This document shows, piece by piece, positions 10,236 to 20,183 of a DNA stretch of 64,000 bases (positions are counted from its first letter, which is position 1; every line of letters starts with the position of its first letter). The stretch is taken from contig NZ_CP075189.1 in the NCBI RefSeq assembly GCF_020510565.1, positions 620,001 to 684,000 of the forward strand, given 5' to 3'. This DNA comes from Ferribacterium limneticum (GTDB lineage Bacteria > Pseudomonadota > Gammaproteobacteria > Burkholderiales > Rhodocyclaceae). The notes below the pieces were generated by a model that searched no databases, was not told the DNA's origin, and worked only from the letters and a program-made list of their open reading frames with translations. Both the position numbers and the translations under genes were made by a program.

Positions 10236-11417
10236 ATGTTTGAGATCATCGAGAAAGACGAAGATGCCGGTACCATCATCAAGGTATTCGGCGTGGGTGG
10301 TGCTGGTGGCAATGCCATCGAGCACATGATTCGCGAAGGCGTCAGCGGCGTTGAATTCATCGCCGCCAACACCGATGCCCAGGCGCTCAGCCGCAATGCC
10401 GCATCGAGCAAGCTGTCGCTCGGCAAGACCGGTCTCGGCGCCGGTGCCAAGCCGGAAGCCGGCCAGGCAGCGGCCGATGCACACCGCGAAGAAATTCGCG
10501 CTTCGCTCGAAGGTGCCCACATGGCCTTCATCACGGCCGGCATGGGTGGCGGCACGGGCACCGGCGCCGCCCCGGTAGTCGCCGAAATCGCCCGCGAAAT
10601 GGGCATCCTGACTGTTGGTGTGGTCACCAAGCCGTTCAGCTTCGAAGGCAACAAGCGCATGAAGTCGGCCGAAGCCGGCATCGCCGAATTCTCCAAGCAT
10701 GTCGATTCACTGATCGTCATCCTCAACGACAAGCTCATGGAAGTCATGGGCGACGACGCCGATGTGGACGATTGCTTCCGCGCCGCCGACGACGTGCTGA
10801 AAAATGCCGTTGGCGGAATCGCCGAAATCATTACCTACCCGGGTCTGGTCAACGTCGACTTCGAAGACGTCCGCACCGTCATGGGTGAAATGGGCCGCGC
10901 CATGATGGGTTCCTCCGCTGCCGCCGGTGTTGATCGCGCCCGTATCGCCGCCGAGCAGGCCGTCGCTTCGCCGCTTCTCGAAGGCATCAACCTGTCCGGC
11001 GCCCGTGGCGTGCTGGTCAACATCACCGCCTCCAAGGGCGGCCTCAAGATGAAGGAAGTCAACGAAGTGATGAACACCGTCAAGGCCTTTGCTGCCGAAG
11101 ACGCTCACATCATCTTCGGTGCTGTTTATGACGAGCTGATGGGCGATGCCCTGCGCGTCACTGTCGTCGCCACCGGTCTCGGCCAGGTTGCCGCCGCCCG
11201 TGCCCGCCAGCCGGAAGTGTTTACCCAGCCGGTTCTGGTTCAGGCTACCGGGACCAGCGATGCCGTCGCCTTTTCCAATGGCCCGGCCATCGACTACAAC
11301 CAGATGGCTGATGTCCCGGCTGTCGTCCGCAAGCGCAACGTCACCGTCGAGGCTTTGGCCAACAGCGGTGTCGACCGTTACGACATTCCGGCTTTCCTGC
11401 GCAAGCAGGCGGATTGA
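10236..11417 (+). CDS. ftsZ: FtsZ, division tubulin
   Basis: GTPase that forms the division ring. The 393-residue product carries the tubulin signature GGGTGTGAAPVVAEIA, the nucleotide-contacting VFGVGGAGGNAIEHM near the N-terminus, and the C-terminal conserved peptide DRYDIPAFLRKQ that binds FtsA/ZipA. A strong GAGGAGG ribosome site at 10221-10227 precedes the ATG. The 38-base gap from ftsA is the largest so far in the cluster. Confidence 0.98.
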   Translation: MFEIIEKDEDAGTIIKVFGVGGAGGNAIEHMIREGVSGVEFIAANTDAQALSRNAASSKLSLGKTGLGAGAKPEAGQAAADAHREEIRASLEGAHMAFITAGMGGGTGTGAAPVVAEIAREMGILTVGVVTKPFSFEGNKRMKSAEAGIAEFSKHVDSLIVILNDKLMEVMGDDADVDDCFRAADDVLKNAVGGIAEIITYPGLVNVDFEDVRTVMGEMGRAMMGSSAAAGVDRARIAAEQAVASPLLEGINLSGARGVLVNITASKGGLKMKEVNEVMNTVKAFAAEDAHIIFGAVYDELMGDALRVTVVATGLGQVAAARARQPEVFTQPVLVQATGTSDAVAFSNGPAIDYNQMADVPAVVRKRNVTVEALANSGVDRYDIPAFLRKQAD

Positions 11418-11446
11418 TGTAACAAAAACTCTCTCTGAAAAAGGGT

Positions 11447-11475
11447 GGTGACGGCTTGTGTTACAATCCGTCACC
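11447..11475 (+). promoter_or_regulatory. lpxC promoter with extended -10 inside an inverted repeat
   Basis: GGTGACGG (11447-11454) and CCGTCACC (11468-11475) form a perfect 8-bp inverted repeat. The 13-base interval ends with TGTTACAAT, an extended -10 element (hexamer 11462-11467). No good -35 is visible. It could be an operator over the lpxC promoter or, less likely, a hairpin ending ftsZ transcripts: no U-tract follows the stem. Confidence 0.5.
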
Positions 11476-11500
11476 TTCCCCAATCATTCAAGCACTTAGC

Positions 11501-12418
11501 ATGCTCAAGCAACGCACGTTGAAGACAGTCATTCGCGCCTCCGGCGTCGGCCTGCACGGCGGTGTCAAGGTCAACATGACCCTGCGCCCGGCAGCTCCGG
11601 ACACCGGCATCGTCTTCCGTCGCGTGGACCTCCCCGAGCCGCTCGATATCCCCGCCAAGGCTTTCATGGTCGGCGATACGCGCATGTGCTCCTGTCTCGA
11701 AAAGGACGGAGTCAAGGTTGGTACCATCGAACACCTGATGTCGGCCCTCGCCGGCCTCGGCATCGACAATGCCTGGATCGATCTGGATGCGCCGGAAGTG
11801 CCCATCCTCGACGGTTCGGCTGCACCGTTTGTTTTTCTGATCCAGTCCGCTGGCATCGAGGAACAGAACGCTGCCAAGAAATTCATTCGCGTCACCAAGC
11901 CCATCGAAGTTCGCGATGGTGACAAGTGGGCGCGTTTTGAGCCTTACGACGGTTATAAACTGACGTTTTCCATCGTTTTCAACCATCCGGCCATCGACAA
12001 GTCAGCCCAAAGGGCGGAAATCGATTTTGCCGAGCAGTCCTATACCCGCGAAGTTTCGCGCGCCCGAACCTTCGGCTTCATGCAGGAAGTCGAATACCTG
12101 CGTGAAAACGGCCTCGCCCTCGGTGGCGGCCTGGAAAACGCGATTGTTCTCGACGAGTTCCGCGTCCTCAATCAGGACGGTCTGCGCTACGGTGACGAGT
12201 TCGTCAAACACAAGATTCTCGACGCCATTGGCGACCTCTACCTGCTTGGTCATCCGCTGCTCGCCGCTTATTCGTCGCACAAGGGCGGCCATGCCATGAA
12301 CAACCAGCTGGCCCGTGCTCTGCTCGAACAACAGGACTGCTGGGAAATCGCTACCTTCGAAGAAGCCGAGCACGCCCCGAGTGGCGTGACCCGCTGGTTA
12401 GCTCAAGCGGCGGCCTAA
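11501..12418 (+). CDS. lpxC: LpxC, UDP-3-O-acyl-GlcNAc deacetylase
   Basis: Zinc amidase for the committed step of lipid A synthesis. The ATG at 11501 gives 305 residues beginning [21 protein letters not shown], the normal N-terminus; the upstream in-frame codon at 11456 is rejected because it falls inside the promoter hairpin. Zinc-site regions are [17 protein letters not shown] and [16 protein letters not shown], with the catalytic-histidine segment [11 protein letters not shown]. lpxC closing the dcw cluster is the usual proteobacterial order. Confidence 0.97.
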   Translation: MLKQRTLKTVIRASGVGLHGGVKVNMTLRPAAPDTGIVFRRVDLPEPLDIPAKAFMVGDTRMCSCLEKDGVKVGTIEHLMSALAGLGIDNAWIDLDAPEVPILDGSAAPFVFLIQSAGIEEQNAAKKFIRVTKPIEVRDGDKWARFEPYDGYKLTFSIVFNHPAIDKSAQRAEIDFAEQSYTREVSRARTFGFMQEVEYLRENGLALGGGLENAIVLDEFRVLNQDGLRYGDEFVKHKILDAIGDLYLLGHPLLAAYSSHKGGHAMNNQLARALLEQQDCWEIATFEEAEHAPSGVTRWLAQAAA

Positions 12419-12424
12419 ACCGCT

Positions 12425-12613
12425 ATGTGGCTGCTACGTCTGCTGGCAGCCATTCTTGTGATCGGCATTGGCGCCAGCCTGCTTATCTACACCTTTACCG
12501 GCAACCGCTACTACCTTGCGCTGAGCTGGCGCCTTTTGAAGTACGGCATCGTTTTCGCGCTGGTTGTTTTTGCGCTGATGTTTGTCGAGCGCCTGGCGAT
12601 CATTCCACTCTAG
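12425..12613 (+). CDS. Small two-segment inner membrane protein, unknown function
   Basis: 62 residues starting MWLLRLLAAILVIGIGASLL, seven bases after lpxC. Two hydrophobic segments (about residues 4-22 and 40-56) are separated by a short polar loop with NRYYLALSWRLLKYG. No catalytic motif is visible. Close spacing and the same strand suggest co-transcription with lpxC. The last 14 bases overlap the convergent DciA-like gene. The regular hydrophobic pattern and position make a real gene likely, but its role is unknown. Confidence 0.65.
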   Translation: MWLLRLLAAILVIGIGASLLIYTFTGNRYYLALSWRLLKYGIVFALVVFALMFVERLAIIPL

Positions 12614-13034
12614 CGGCGCGCTTCAGCAGATTGTCCAGAGCCTTCCTGAGCGGGCCTTCCGGTAGCTTTTCGGTGGTTGATTGCAGTATGCCGATTGCCT
12701 TGTCGGAGAGCGGCTTTTGAGTCGAACTTGTTGATTGGGAAGGAATTTGGCGGGGTTGTACTTTTACCTCGATGCCGCTACACTCCGCCCCTCCTTTCGA
12801 TAACTCGTTGCTTAGGCGCTGACTCAACTGGCGAATCTTGGCAGCGACCGCGCCGTTATCGGCGTGGATAATGATTGTCCCCAACTTGTAATTGGCAACG
12901 TGAGCCGAGTGGCGCAGCCCTGCCGGGGCGACCGCTTCGAAGCGACGCGAGAGCTTGAGCAACAACCGGGCGTGGGCCATGACCCTGCTGGCGGCGGCGT
13001 CCTTGTCGAGATAGTGCTCAGGCCCTTTGTACAT
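12600..13034 (-). CDS. DUF721/DciA-like protein
   Basis: 144 residues if started at MYKGPEHYLDKDA (ATG at 13034). The core VANYKLGTIIIHADNGAVAA followed by KIRQLSQRLSNEL matches the DUF721 family, which includes DciA, the replicative-helicase loader used by bacteria lacking DnaC. The tail is low-complexity and basic. A longer open frame to 13391 exists but overlaps the divergent peptidase gene, so the shorter start is preferred. Location between lpxC and the pre-secA peptidase is common in betaproteobacteria. The family assignment is good; the helicase-loader role is inferred from the family. Confidence 0.75.
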   Translation of the reverse strand: MYKGPEHYLDKDAAASRVMAHARLLLKLSRRFEAVAPAGLRHSAHVANYKLGTIIIHADNGAVAAKIRQLSQRLSNELSKGGAECSGIEVKVQPRQIPSQSTSSTQKPLSDKAIGILQSTTEKLPEGPLRKALDNLLKRAARVE

Positions 13035-13044
13035 TGGAGGTTCC

Positions 13045-13965
13045 ATGCAGATTATTCTGGTTTCGCGCCACCTGAAGGCGGCGAGAACAATCACCATTAT
13101 GCCCCGGCATCTGGTGATGGCGCTGTTCGTCTTCGTGGCGCTGGTGTTTTCGACCTCGGCGCTGTTCTCGTGGCTGTCGGTGCACCTGCGTCTGCCACTG
13201 GTCGAGGACCTCATGCTGTCCTTGCAGCAGCAGGAGACAACGAAGACGCGGGAGCATCTCAACAACAATCTACAGTTGATGGCAACCAAGCTGGGTGAAT
13301 TGCAGGGCAAGGTCATGCAGCTCGACTCTTTGGGTGAGCGTATGTCCGGATTGGTCGGGATCAAGCGGCCGCCGGTGGCCGAAGTGGTCAAGCTTGGTCA
13401 GGGCGGGCCATATGTTGCTGCACCGATGTCGGCCATAGAGCTCCAGCGTGAGATCGATCGACTGGCCGGTCAGGTCGAGCAGCGTAGCGATGACCTTGCT
13501 TTCCTAGAATTCAAGCTGCTTGAAAAGCGGGTCAAGGACCGTCTGTTGCCAACGATCTTGCCTGTCAAGAATGCTGCCCTAGGGTCGCCGTTCGGTCATC
13601 GCAACGATCCGATTGCCGGCCTGCGTTCGATGCACGAAGGCATGGATTTTTCTGCCGAGACCGGCACGCCGGTTGTTGTCGCAGCTGACGGCGTCGTCCT
13701 GTCGGCGGCTTATCATCCCGAATACGGCAATCTGATCGAAGTCGATCATGGCGAGGGGCTGACTTCCCGCTATGCTCATCTTTCGCGCATGGATGTTCTG
13801 GCCGGCAGTCTGATCAAGCGCGGCAGCCAGATTGGTGCCGTTGGCACGACCGGGCGGTCGACCGGCCCACATCTGCATTTTGAGGTTCGCATGCTGGGCG
13901 TTGCCCAGAATCCGGCCCACTTTCTCAAGCAGGGTGACGAATACGCCTTGGTCAAGCGCCGTTAA
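13045..13965 (+). CDS. M23 family metallopeptidase (LytM domain, membrane-anchored)
   Basis: Predicted periplasmic peptidoglycan endopeptidase or LytM-type activator, 306 residues. One N-terminal membrane segment (about residues 22-42) is followed by a charged, probably coiled region, then a C-terminal M23 domain. Zinc ligands are visible in GHRNDPIAGLRSMHEGMDF (HxnD type) and in GPHLHFEVR (HxH). The ATG at 13045 has GGAGG at 13036-13040. Because the HxnD and HxH ligands are present it may be enzymatically active. It commonly precedes secA in this lineage; the link with division genes fits a role in cell separation, which is inference. Confidence 0.88.
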   Translation: MQIILVSRHLKAARTITIMPRHLVMALFVFVALVFSTSALFSWLSVHLRLPLVEDLMLSLQQQETTKTREHLNNNLQLMATKLGELQGKVMQLDSLGERMSGLVGIKRPPVAEVVKLGQGGPYVAAPMSAIELQREIDRLAGQVEQRSDDLAFLEFKLLEKRVKDRLLPTILPVKNAALGSPFGHRNDPIAGLRSMHEGMDFSAETGTPVVVAADGVVLSAAYHPEYGNLIEVDHGEGLTSRYAHLSRMDVLAGSLIKRGSQIGAVGTTGRSTGPHLHFEVRMLGVAQNPAHFLKQGDEYALVKRR

Positions 13966-14016
13966 GTTGTCACGAGTCCCCTTGATTTAGGTCGTCATCA
14001 TCGGGTCATGGGGGCG

Positions 14017-14025
14017 TGTTAGAAT
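14017..14025 (+). promoter_or_regulatory. Candidate secA promoter (extended -10)
   Basis: TGTTAGAAT is an extended -10 element 40 bases before the secA ATG, in the 99-base gap after the peptidase gene. No convincing -35 hexamer stands 16-18 bases upstream. No secM-like arrest peptide gene is present in the gap. Confidence 0.4.
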
Positions 14026-14064
14026 CGTCGTTTTGCCGCACTGCGCAAACACTATTCCATCGCG

Positions 14065-16773
14065 ATGATATCCGGCCTACTCAAAAAGATTTTCGGCAGC
14101 CGCAACGACCGGCTGATCAAACAATATTCTCAGGCAGTCAAGCGCATCAATGCGTTTGAACCGGCCATGCAGGCACTCAGCGATGAGGCATTGCGCGCCA
14201 AGACGGACGAGTTCCGCCAGCGCCACGCCAACGGCGAATCGCTTGACGCGCTGCTGCCGGAGGCTTTTGCGGTAGTTCGCGAAGCCGGCGTCCGCGCTCT
14301 CGGCATGCGTCACTTCGATGTTCAGATGATCGGCGGCATGGTGCTGCATGACGGTAAAATCGCCGAAATGCGCACCGGTGAAGGCAAGACGCTGGTCGGT
14401 ACGCTGCCGGCCTACCTCAACGCGATTTCCGGCAAGGGCGTCCACGTCATTACGGTCAATGACTACCTGGCCACCCGCGACTCTGACTGGATGGGGCGAC
14501 TGCACCGTTTCCTCGGTCTGACCGTTGGTGTCAATCTGTCGCAGATGGATCACGAGGCCAAGCAGGCCGCCTACGCCGCCGACATCACCTACGGCACCAA
14601 CAACGAATTCGGCTTTGATTACCTGCGTGACAACATGGTCTATACGGCCGGCGAGCGCGTGCAGCGCACGCTGAACTTCGCCATCGTCGACGAGGTTGAC
14701 TCGATCCTGATCGACGAAGCCCGCACGCCGCTGATCATTTCCGGACAGGCCGAAGACCACACTGATCTCTATCTGCGCATGAAGGACGTCGTTCCCAACC
14801 TGACGCGGGCGATGGAAGAAGCAGACGCGGGCGATTACTGGGTTGACGAGAAGGGCCATCAGGTTCACCTGTCGGAAGCCGGTTACGAGCACGCTGAGCA
14901 GTTGCTGGCCGAACATGGCTTGCTCAAGGAAGGCACCAGCCTTTACGACGCCGCCAACATCACGCTGATGCACCACCTCAATGCCGCCTTGCGCGGCATG
15001 ACCCTCTTCCACAAGGACCAGCATTACGTCGTGCAGAACGACGAAGTGGTCATTGTCGACGAATTTACCGGTCGCTTGATGACGGGGCGCCGCTGGTCCG
15101 ATGGCCTGCATCAGGCCGTCGAAGCCAAGGAAGGCGTGAAAATCCAGGCCGAGAACCAGACGCTGGCCTCGATCACCTTCCAGAATTACTTCCGCATGTA
15201 CAACAAGCTGGCCGGCATGACCGGCACGGCCGATACCGAAGCTTACGAATTCCACCAGATCTACGGTCTCGAAACGGTGGTCATCCCGACTCATCGGCCG
15301 ATGGTCCGCAAGGACATGAACGATCTGGTCTACAAGACCGCCGACGAGAAGCACACGGCGATCATTGCCGACATCAAGGATTGCGCCAAACGCGGCCAGC
15401 CGGTGCTGGTCGGGACGACCTCGATCGAGGCTTCCGAACTGCTTTCCGGTCTGCTCGACAAGGAAAAGCTGCCGCATCAGGTCCTGAACGCCAAGCAGCA
15501 TGCCCGCGAAGCGGAAATCGTCGTCCAGGCCGGTCGACCGGGGATGGTCACCATCGCCACCAACATGGCTGGTCGCGGTACCGACATCGTGCTTGGCGGC
15601 AATATCGAGAAGCCGCTCGCGGCCATTCGTGATGACGAGTCGCTGCCGGTTGCCGAACGGGAGCAGAAAGCTGCCGCGATGAAGGCTGAGTGGCAGGAAG
15701 TGCACAATGCCGTGCTGGCCTCTGGTGGTCTGCATATCATCGGCTCCGAGCGTCACGAATCGCGCCGTATCGACAACCAGTTGCGCGGCCGGGCCGGTCG
15801 TCAGGGCGATGCCGGTTCCTCGCGTTTCTATCTGTCGCTCGATGATCCGTTGTTGCGCATCTTTGCCGGCGAGCGTCTGCGCGCCATCATGGACAAGCTC
15901 AAAATGCCGGAAGGCGAAGCGATCGAGCATCCGCTCGTCACACGCTCGCTGGAATCCGCACAGCGCAAGGTCGAAGCCCGCAACTTCGACATTCGCAAGC
16001 AGTTGCTGGAGTACGACGATGTCTCCAACGACCAGCGCAAGGTGATCTACCAGCAGCGCAATGAACTGCTGGAAACGGACGATATTTCCGAAACCATCAC
16101 CGCCATGCGCCAGAGCGTCATCGCCGATGTCTTCCGCACCTACGTGCCGGCCGAATCGGTCGAGGAGCAGTGGGACATGGAAGGGCTAGAGAGCGCTTTG
16201 GCCACCGAGCTGCAGATCAATGCCGCGGTTGCCCAGTGGTTCAAGGATGAGCCGACGCTGTCCGACGAGGAAATCCTCGCCCGTATCACCAAGGAAGCCG
16301 ACGAAGCCTATCGGGCCAAGGTTGAACTGGTCGGCGCGACCAACTTCCAGCAGTTCGAGCGCAATGTCATGTTGCAGAGCCTCGACAGCCATTGGCGCGA
16401 ACATCTGGCGGCGCTCGACCATCTGCGTCAGGGCATCCATCTGCGCGGTTACGCCCAGAAGAACCCGAAGCAGGAGTACAAGCGCGAAGCCTTCGAGTTG
16501 TTCGAAGGTCTGCTCGACCTCGTGCGCAAGGAAGTTACCCGCATCGTCTTCACCGTGCAGATCCGCACCCCGGAAGACGTTGAGGAAACCGCCCCGCACG
16601 CCGATGTGCAGAACGTCCAGTATCAACATGCCGGTTTTGACGAGGCGCTGGGTGATGCTGACGAGGCGCAGCCACAACAGCCGGCCGATAGCGGGCCGAA
16701 GGTTGGGCGCAACGATCCCTGTCCCTGCGGTTCGGGCAAGAAATACAAGCACTGCCACGGAAAACTGTCCTGA
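14065..16773 (+). CDS. secA: SecA, preprotein translocase ATPase
   Basis: Motor ATPase that drives proteins through SecYEG. The 902-residue length is typical. Walker A is [17 protein letters not shown], the DEAD-type Walker B region is [17 protein letters not shown], and the second nucleotide domain contains [15 protein letters not shown] and [13 protein letters not shown]. The C-terminus [19 protein letters not shown] is the zinc-binding tail that contacts SecB and ribosomes, so export by way of SecB is likely. The ribosome site is weak. Confidence 0.98.
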   Translation: MISGLLKKIFGSRNDRLIKQYSQAVKRINAFEPAMQALSDEALRAKTDEFRQRHANGESLDALLPEAFAVVREAGVRALGMRHFDVQMIGGMVLHDGKIAEMRTGEGKTLVGTLPAYLNAISGKGVHVITVNDYLATRDSDWMGRLHRFLGLTVGVNLSQMDHEAKQAAYAADITYGTNNEFGFDYLRDNMVYTAGERVQRTLNFAIVDEVDSILIDEARTPLIISGQAEDHTDLYLRMKDVVPNLTRAMEEADAGDYWVDEKGHQVHLSEAGYEHAEQLLAEHGLLKEGTSLYDAANITLMHHLNAALRGMTLFHKDQHYVVQNDEVVIVDEFTGRLMTGRRWSDGLHQAVEAKEGVKIQAENQTLASITFQNYFRMYNKLAGMTGTADTEAYEFHQIYGLETVVIPTHRPMVRKDMNDLVYKTADEKHTAIIADIKDCAKRGQPVLVGTTSIEASELLSGLLDKEKLPHQVLNAKQHAREAEIVVQAGRPGMVTIATNMAGRGTDIVLGGNIEKPLAAIRDDESLPVAEREQKAAAMKAEWQEVHNAVLASGGLHIIGSERHESRRIDNQLRGRAGRQGDAGSSRFYLSLDDPLLRIFAGERLRAIMDKLKMPEGEAIEHPLVTRSLESAQRKVEARNFDIRKQLLEYDDVSNDQRKVIYQQRNELLETDDISETITAMRQSVIADVFRTYVPAESVEEQWDMEGLESALATELQINAAVAQWFKDEPTLSDEEILARITKEADEAYRAKVELVGATNFQQFERNVMLQSLDSHWREHLAALDHLRQGIHLRGYAQKNPKQEYKREAFELFEGLLDLVRKEVTRIVFTVQIRTPEDVEETAPHADVQNVQYQHAGFDEALGDADEAQPQQPADSGPKVGRNDPCPCGSGKKYKHCHGKLS

Positions 16774-16791
16774 TTTTTGCTGATTCCCCCC

Positions 16792-16818
16792 AAGGCACCC
16801 GCGAGGTGCCTTGATGCT
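16792..16818 (+). terminator. Hairpin terminator after secA
   Basis: AAGGCACC (16792-16799), loop CGCGA, GGTGCCTT (16805-16812): a perfect 8-bp stem followed by GATGCTTTT. The U-tract is short and offset, so termination may be partial. It lies just before the argJ ribosome site. Confidence 0.55.
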
Positions 16819-16833
16819 TTTGGAGCCATGAGA

Positions 16834-18060
16834 ATGCCTGTCAATTACGCTACCCCCGCTGCCGATCAACTTTTCCCGGTTGCCGGGGTTCGTCTCGGTG
16901 TCGCCGAGGCCGAAATCCGCAAGAAAAACCGTCGCGACCTGACGCTCGTCGCGCTCGATGCAGGTTGCACCGTTGCCGGCGTATTTACGCAGAACCGTTT
17001 CTGCGCCGCGCCGGTGCAGATTTGCCGCAAGCATCTGGCGGCCGGCAATGAAATCCGTGCGCTGGTAGTCAATACTGGCATCGCCAACGCCGGGACCGGC
17101 GAGCCGGGGCGTCAGGCGGCGCAGGAAACCTGCGATGCGGTCGGCGAATTGCTCGGTGTTTCGGCCGGGCAGGTGCTGCCTTTCTCGACCGGCGTCATTC
17201 TCGAGCTCTTGCCGGTGGATCGGATCAAGGCCGGCTTGCCGGCGGTGTTCGCCGACCTCAAGGCCGATAACTGGCATGCTGCGGCGCACGGCATCATGAC
17301 CACCGATACGGTCGCCAAGGCCGCTTCGCGGATTGTTACGGTCAACGGGAAAAAAGTGACTATTTCGGGAGTCTCCAAGGGCGCCGGCATGATCAGGCCG
17401 AACATGGCGACCATGCTCGGTTTCCTCGCCACCGACGCCGGTATCGCCCAGCCCCTGCTCGACAAGTTGGTCAAGGAAGCGGCCGATGCCTCGTTCAACT
17501 GCATCACCGTCGATGGCGATACGTCGACCAACGATTCCTACGTGATGATCGCCACCGGCCAGTCCGGCGCCAGCTTCGCCGCTGAAAGCGATGCCGGCTG
17601 GGCCGAGGTCAAGGCGGCGATCATCGCCGTCTCGGTCGAACTGGCCCAGGCCATCGTGCGTGACGGCGAGGGTGCTACCAAGTTCATCACCGTGGCCGTC
17701 CAGGGTGGCAAGGATATCGAAGAGTGTCGCAAGGTCGGCTACGCCATCGGCCACTCGCCGCTGGTCAAGACGGCCTTCTTCGCCTCCGACCCCAATCTCG
17801 GCCGCATTCTGGCGGCCGTCGGCTACGCCGGCATCGCCGATCTCGACGTCGATGGCGTCAAGGTCTGGCTTGATGACGTTCTGGTCGCCGAACAGGGCGG
17901 CCGGGCGGCAGCCTACAAGGAAGAGGACGGCGCCCGCGTCATGGCGCAGGCTGAAATCACGGTGCGCGTTGATCTTGGCCGCGGCGCTGCCAAAGCCAGC
18001 GTCTACACCTGCGATTTTTCCTACGATTACGTCAAGATCAACGCCGACTACCGCAGCTGA
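16834..18060 (+). CDS. argJ: ArgJ, glutamate N-acetyltransferase / amino-acid acetyltransferase
   Basis: Recycles the acetyl group from N-acetylornithine to glutamate in arginine synthesis. The precursor is 408 residues from the ATG at 16834, chosen because GGAG lies eight bases upstream (ATG 16828 is too close to it). The self-cleavage segment [20 protein letters not shown] is intact, with the Ala-Thr bond that splits the chain into alpha and beta subunits. The nearby [11 protein letters not shown] motif is also conserved. The stretch [14 protein letters not shown] resembles the dispersed DNA motif weakly. Confidence 0.96.
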   Translation: MPVNYATPAADQLFPVAGVRLGVAEAEIRKKNRRDLTLVALDAGCTVAGVFTQNRFCAAPVQICRKHLAAGNEIRALVVNTGIANAGTGEPGRQAAQETCDAVGELLGVSAGQVLPFSTGVILELLPVDRIKAGLPAVFADLKADNWHAAAHGIMTTDTVAKAASRIVTVNGKKVTISGVSKGAGMIRPNMATMLGFLATDAGIAQPLLDKLVKEAADASFNCITVDGDTSTNDSYVMIATGQSGASFAAESDAGWAEVKAAIIAVSVELAQAIVRDGEGATKFITVAVQGGKDIEECRKVGYAIGHSPLVKTAFFASDPNLGRILAAVGYAGIADLDVDGVKVWLDDVLVAEQGGRAAAYKEEDGARVMAQAEITVRVDLGRGAAKASVYTCDFSYDYVKINADYRS

Positions 18061-18083
18061 TTCCTTTTCGGAATCGAAACAAA

Positions 18084-19220
18084 ATGACTGAAATCCGCCG
18101 CGACCTGGCCCGCAATACGCTGGCCATCCTCTGCATCCTCGGGCTGATCGGCCTGTCGGTCTGGGTCTTGCTGCCATTCCTGGCGGCAACCGTCTGGGCG
18201 GTGATGATCGTGGTCGCCACCTGGCCGCTGTTCAGGTCGCTGGAAGCGCGGCTGGGCAATCGGCGTGGGCCGGCGGTGGCGATCATGTCGCTGGCCATGT
18301 TGCTTCTGCTTGTCTTGCCGCTATGGCTGGCGATCGACACCATTTTTGACCATTCCGAGCAGTTGACCGCAGCAGGCAAATCGTTTGCTGCCAACGGCCT
18401 TCCGCCGCCGCCGACCTGGGTCAAAGCGGTACCGCTGGTTGGTGAGCGCATTGCTGCAGGATGGGCGCAGCTCGATGCGGCAGGTGCCACTGGCATTGTC
18501 GCCAAGGTGACGCCCTATGCGGCCGATACGGGAAAGTGGGTGCTCGCTCAGGTCGGTGGTGTCGGTGGCATGCTGATCCAGTTTCTGCTGGTCGTGACGA
18601 TTGCCGCCATTCTCTATTCCAGCGGAGAAACCGGGGCGCGCATGGCGCGGCGTTTTGGCCGCCGGCTGGCCGGCGAGCGTGGCGAAAACTCTATCATTCT
18701 GGCCGGTCAGGCGATTCGTGGCGTGGCGCTCGGGGTTGGCGTCACGGCCATCGTGCAGACCGTGCTCGGCGGTATCGGGCTGGCCGTCGCTGGCGTGCCG
18801 TTCGCCTCGCTGCTCTCTGCCGTCATGCTCATGCTGTGCATCGCCCAGGTTGGGCCCTTGCTGATTTTGCTGCCGGCCGCCGGCTGGATGTACTGGACCG
18901 GCGATACAGGCTGGGCGACGGGTTTGCTGATCTGGAGCCTGATTGTCGGCAATCTCGACAACTTCCTGCGCCCGATGCTCATCCGGCGCGGTGCCGATCT
19001 GCCGCTGCTGCTGATTTTCGCCGGCGTTATTGGCGGCATGTTGAGTTTCGGGCTGATCGGCATCTTTGTTGGCCCGGTCGTGCTGGCCGTCACCTACACC
19101 CTGACATTGGCCTGGATCGAGGACGCACTGGGCAAGGACGAACCGGAGGTGCCGCCCGTGCCGCCACCTTCAGAGCTTCCTGAGCCTGATCATCCGGAAC
19201 CAGCCGCCGACCAGGGCTGA
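18084..19220 (+). CDS. AI-2E family (YdiK/PerM-like) membrane protein
   Basis: 378 residues with about eight hydrophobic segments: two near the N-terminus, a soluble periplasmic-type stretch, then a C-terminal membrane bundle containing NLDNFLRPMLIRRGADLPLL and IFAGVIGGMLSFGLIGIFVG, characteristic of the AI-2E transporter (UPF0118) family. The tail is proline- and acid-rich (EPEVPPVPPPSELPEPDHPE). Family members export small molecules or sodium; the substrate here cannot be deduced. Its last 51 bases overlap the convergent methyltransferase gene. Confidence 0.85.
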   Translation: MTEIRRDLARNTLAILCILGLIGLSVWVLLPFLAATVWAVMIVVATWPLFRSLEARLGNRRGPAVAIMSLAMLLLLVLPLWLAIDTIFDHSEQLTAAGKSFAANGLPPPPTWVKAVPLVGERIAAGWAQLDAAGATGIVAKVTPYAADTGKWVLAQVGGVGGMLIQFLLVVTIAAILYSSGETGARMARRFGRRLAGERGENSIILAGQAIRGVALGVGVTAIVQTVLGGIGLAVAGVPFASLLSAVMLMLCIAQVGPLLILLPAAGWMYWTGDTGWATGLLIWSLIVGNLDNFLRPMLIRRGADLPLLLIFAGVIGGMLSFGLIGIFVGPVVLAVTYTLTLAWIEDALGKDEPEVPPVPPPSELPEPDHPEPAADQG

Positions 19221-19763
19221 CTGGTCATGCTCCAGCACCAGGCTGGAGGTTTCGCTGAGTAAATCTTCAAAAACCACATCGAGACGGGTCGCCACCCGGC
19301 TTACCAGCGGGTTGATCAGCCGGCGCAGAATGGCAGGCTGCCCCCGGCGCAAAAACTTGTCGAAAACGAGCACCAGCCCGCCGGGTTTGAGGACGCGTTC
19401 GATCTCCGCAAAGCAATGTGCCGGTTGCGGCACGACAGCCAGAATCAGGTGCAAAACCGCGCAGTCGAATGAAGCGTCGGCAAACGGCAGGCACTGGGCG
19501 TCGCCCTGCACCGGCGCGAAATCGACGTGGCTGGCCCGGGGCAGGGCGCGGCGCAGCATGGCCTGATTGAAGTCGAGGCCGACGTAATGGTGTTGCGGCG
19601 GCAGGTGGGGCAGGTCTAGCCCGGTGCCGACGCCGGCCAGCAGCACTTTTCCGGCCTCCTTCGGCAGAGCCGACAGGCTGCGCGCCCGGGCGGCATGCGT
19701 GGCCCGGGCAATCGCCGCGTCGTAGAACGGGGCGATCAGCGTATAGCTGTGCTTGAGGCTCAA
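19170..19763 (-). CDS. Class I SAM-dependent methyltransferase (PmtA-like)
   Basis: 197 residues. The SAM-binding motif I is KVLLAGVGTGLDLPHLP, followed by YVGLDFNQAML (acidic motif II), a post-I region PVQGDAQCLPFADASFDCAV, and RVLKPGGLVLVFDKF. The overall form resembles phosphatidylethanolamine N-methyltransferases and UbiE-like enzymes that act on lipids, but the substrate is not certain. The ATG overlaps the apaG stop (ATGA), so the two are probably translated together. The 3' end runs 51 bases into the convergent AI-2E family gene. Confidence 0.8.
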   Translation of the reverse strand: MSLKHSYTLIAPFYDAAIARATHAARARSLSALPKEAGKVLLAGVGTGLDLPHLPPQHHYVGLDFNQAMLRRALPRASHVDFAPVQGDAQCLPFADASFDCAVLHLILAVVPQPAHCFAEIERVLKPGGLVLVFDKFLRRGQPAILRRLINPLVSRVATRLDVVFEDLLSETSSLVLEHDQSALVGGWFRMIRLRKL

Positions 19764-20143
19764 TGCAGGGCGCGCGGGCTGGCCAGGACGAATTCGGGGA
19801 TTTCGGCTTCGAAATGCGTGCCGTCCTCGGCCACCATCTGGTAAGTGCCTTTCATCGTGCCGATCGCCGTCGTCAGCGATGAGCCGCTGGTGTATTGAAA
19901 GCTCTCGCCCGGCTGCAGCAGCGGCTGCTTGCCGACGACGCCGAGGCCGCGCACTTCCTGCACCTCGTTGTTGCCGTCAGTGATGATCCAGTGCCGCGAG
20001 ACGAGCTGGGCCGGCACGCTGCCGACGTTCTTGATAGTGATCGTGTAGGCAAAGATGTAGCGGTCATTTTCCGGGTCGGACTGCTCAGCGATGTACTGCG
20101 GCATGGGGTGAATTTCGATTTGGTACTTGTCGGTGTCGGGCAT
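19760..20143 (-). CDS. apaG: ApaG (Co2+/Mg2+ efflux-associated protein)
   Basis: 127 residues, a single ApaG/FN3-like beta domain. Family features seen are YIFAYTITIKNVGSVPAQL, SRHWIITDGN, EVRGLGVVGKQPLLQPGESF and the glycine-rich GTMKGTYQMV. ApaG is linked genetically to divalent cation resistance and diadenosine tetraphosphate metabolism, with no firm biochemical role. It is divergent from rpe, 40 bases away, so the short gap must hold both promoters. Confidence 0.93.
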   Translation of the reverse strand: MPDTDKYQIEIHPMPQYIAEQSDPENDRYIFAYTITIKNVGSVPAQLVSRHWIITDGNNEVQEVRGLGVVGKQPLLQPGESFQYTSGSSLTTAIGTMKGTYQMVAEDGTHFEAEIPEFVLASPRALH

Positions 20144-20183
20144 GGGATAATTTCGTCTATCTGTTTTTGTTCAGGGAAACATC

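Noticed and set aside
14077..15930. 617-codon minus-strand open frame inside secA
   Set aside because: Antisense shadow of secA, with no recognisable protein features and no ribosome site.
17337..17372. Possible repeat copy in argJ
   Set aside because: Only ACGGTCAACGGGAAAA matches; the second half is absent and the encoded VTVNGKKV is normal ArgJ sequence.
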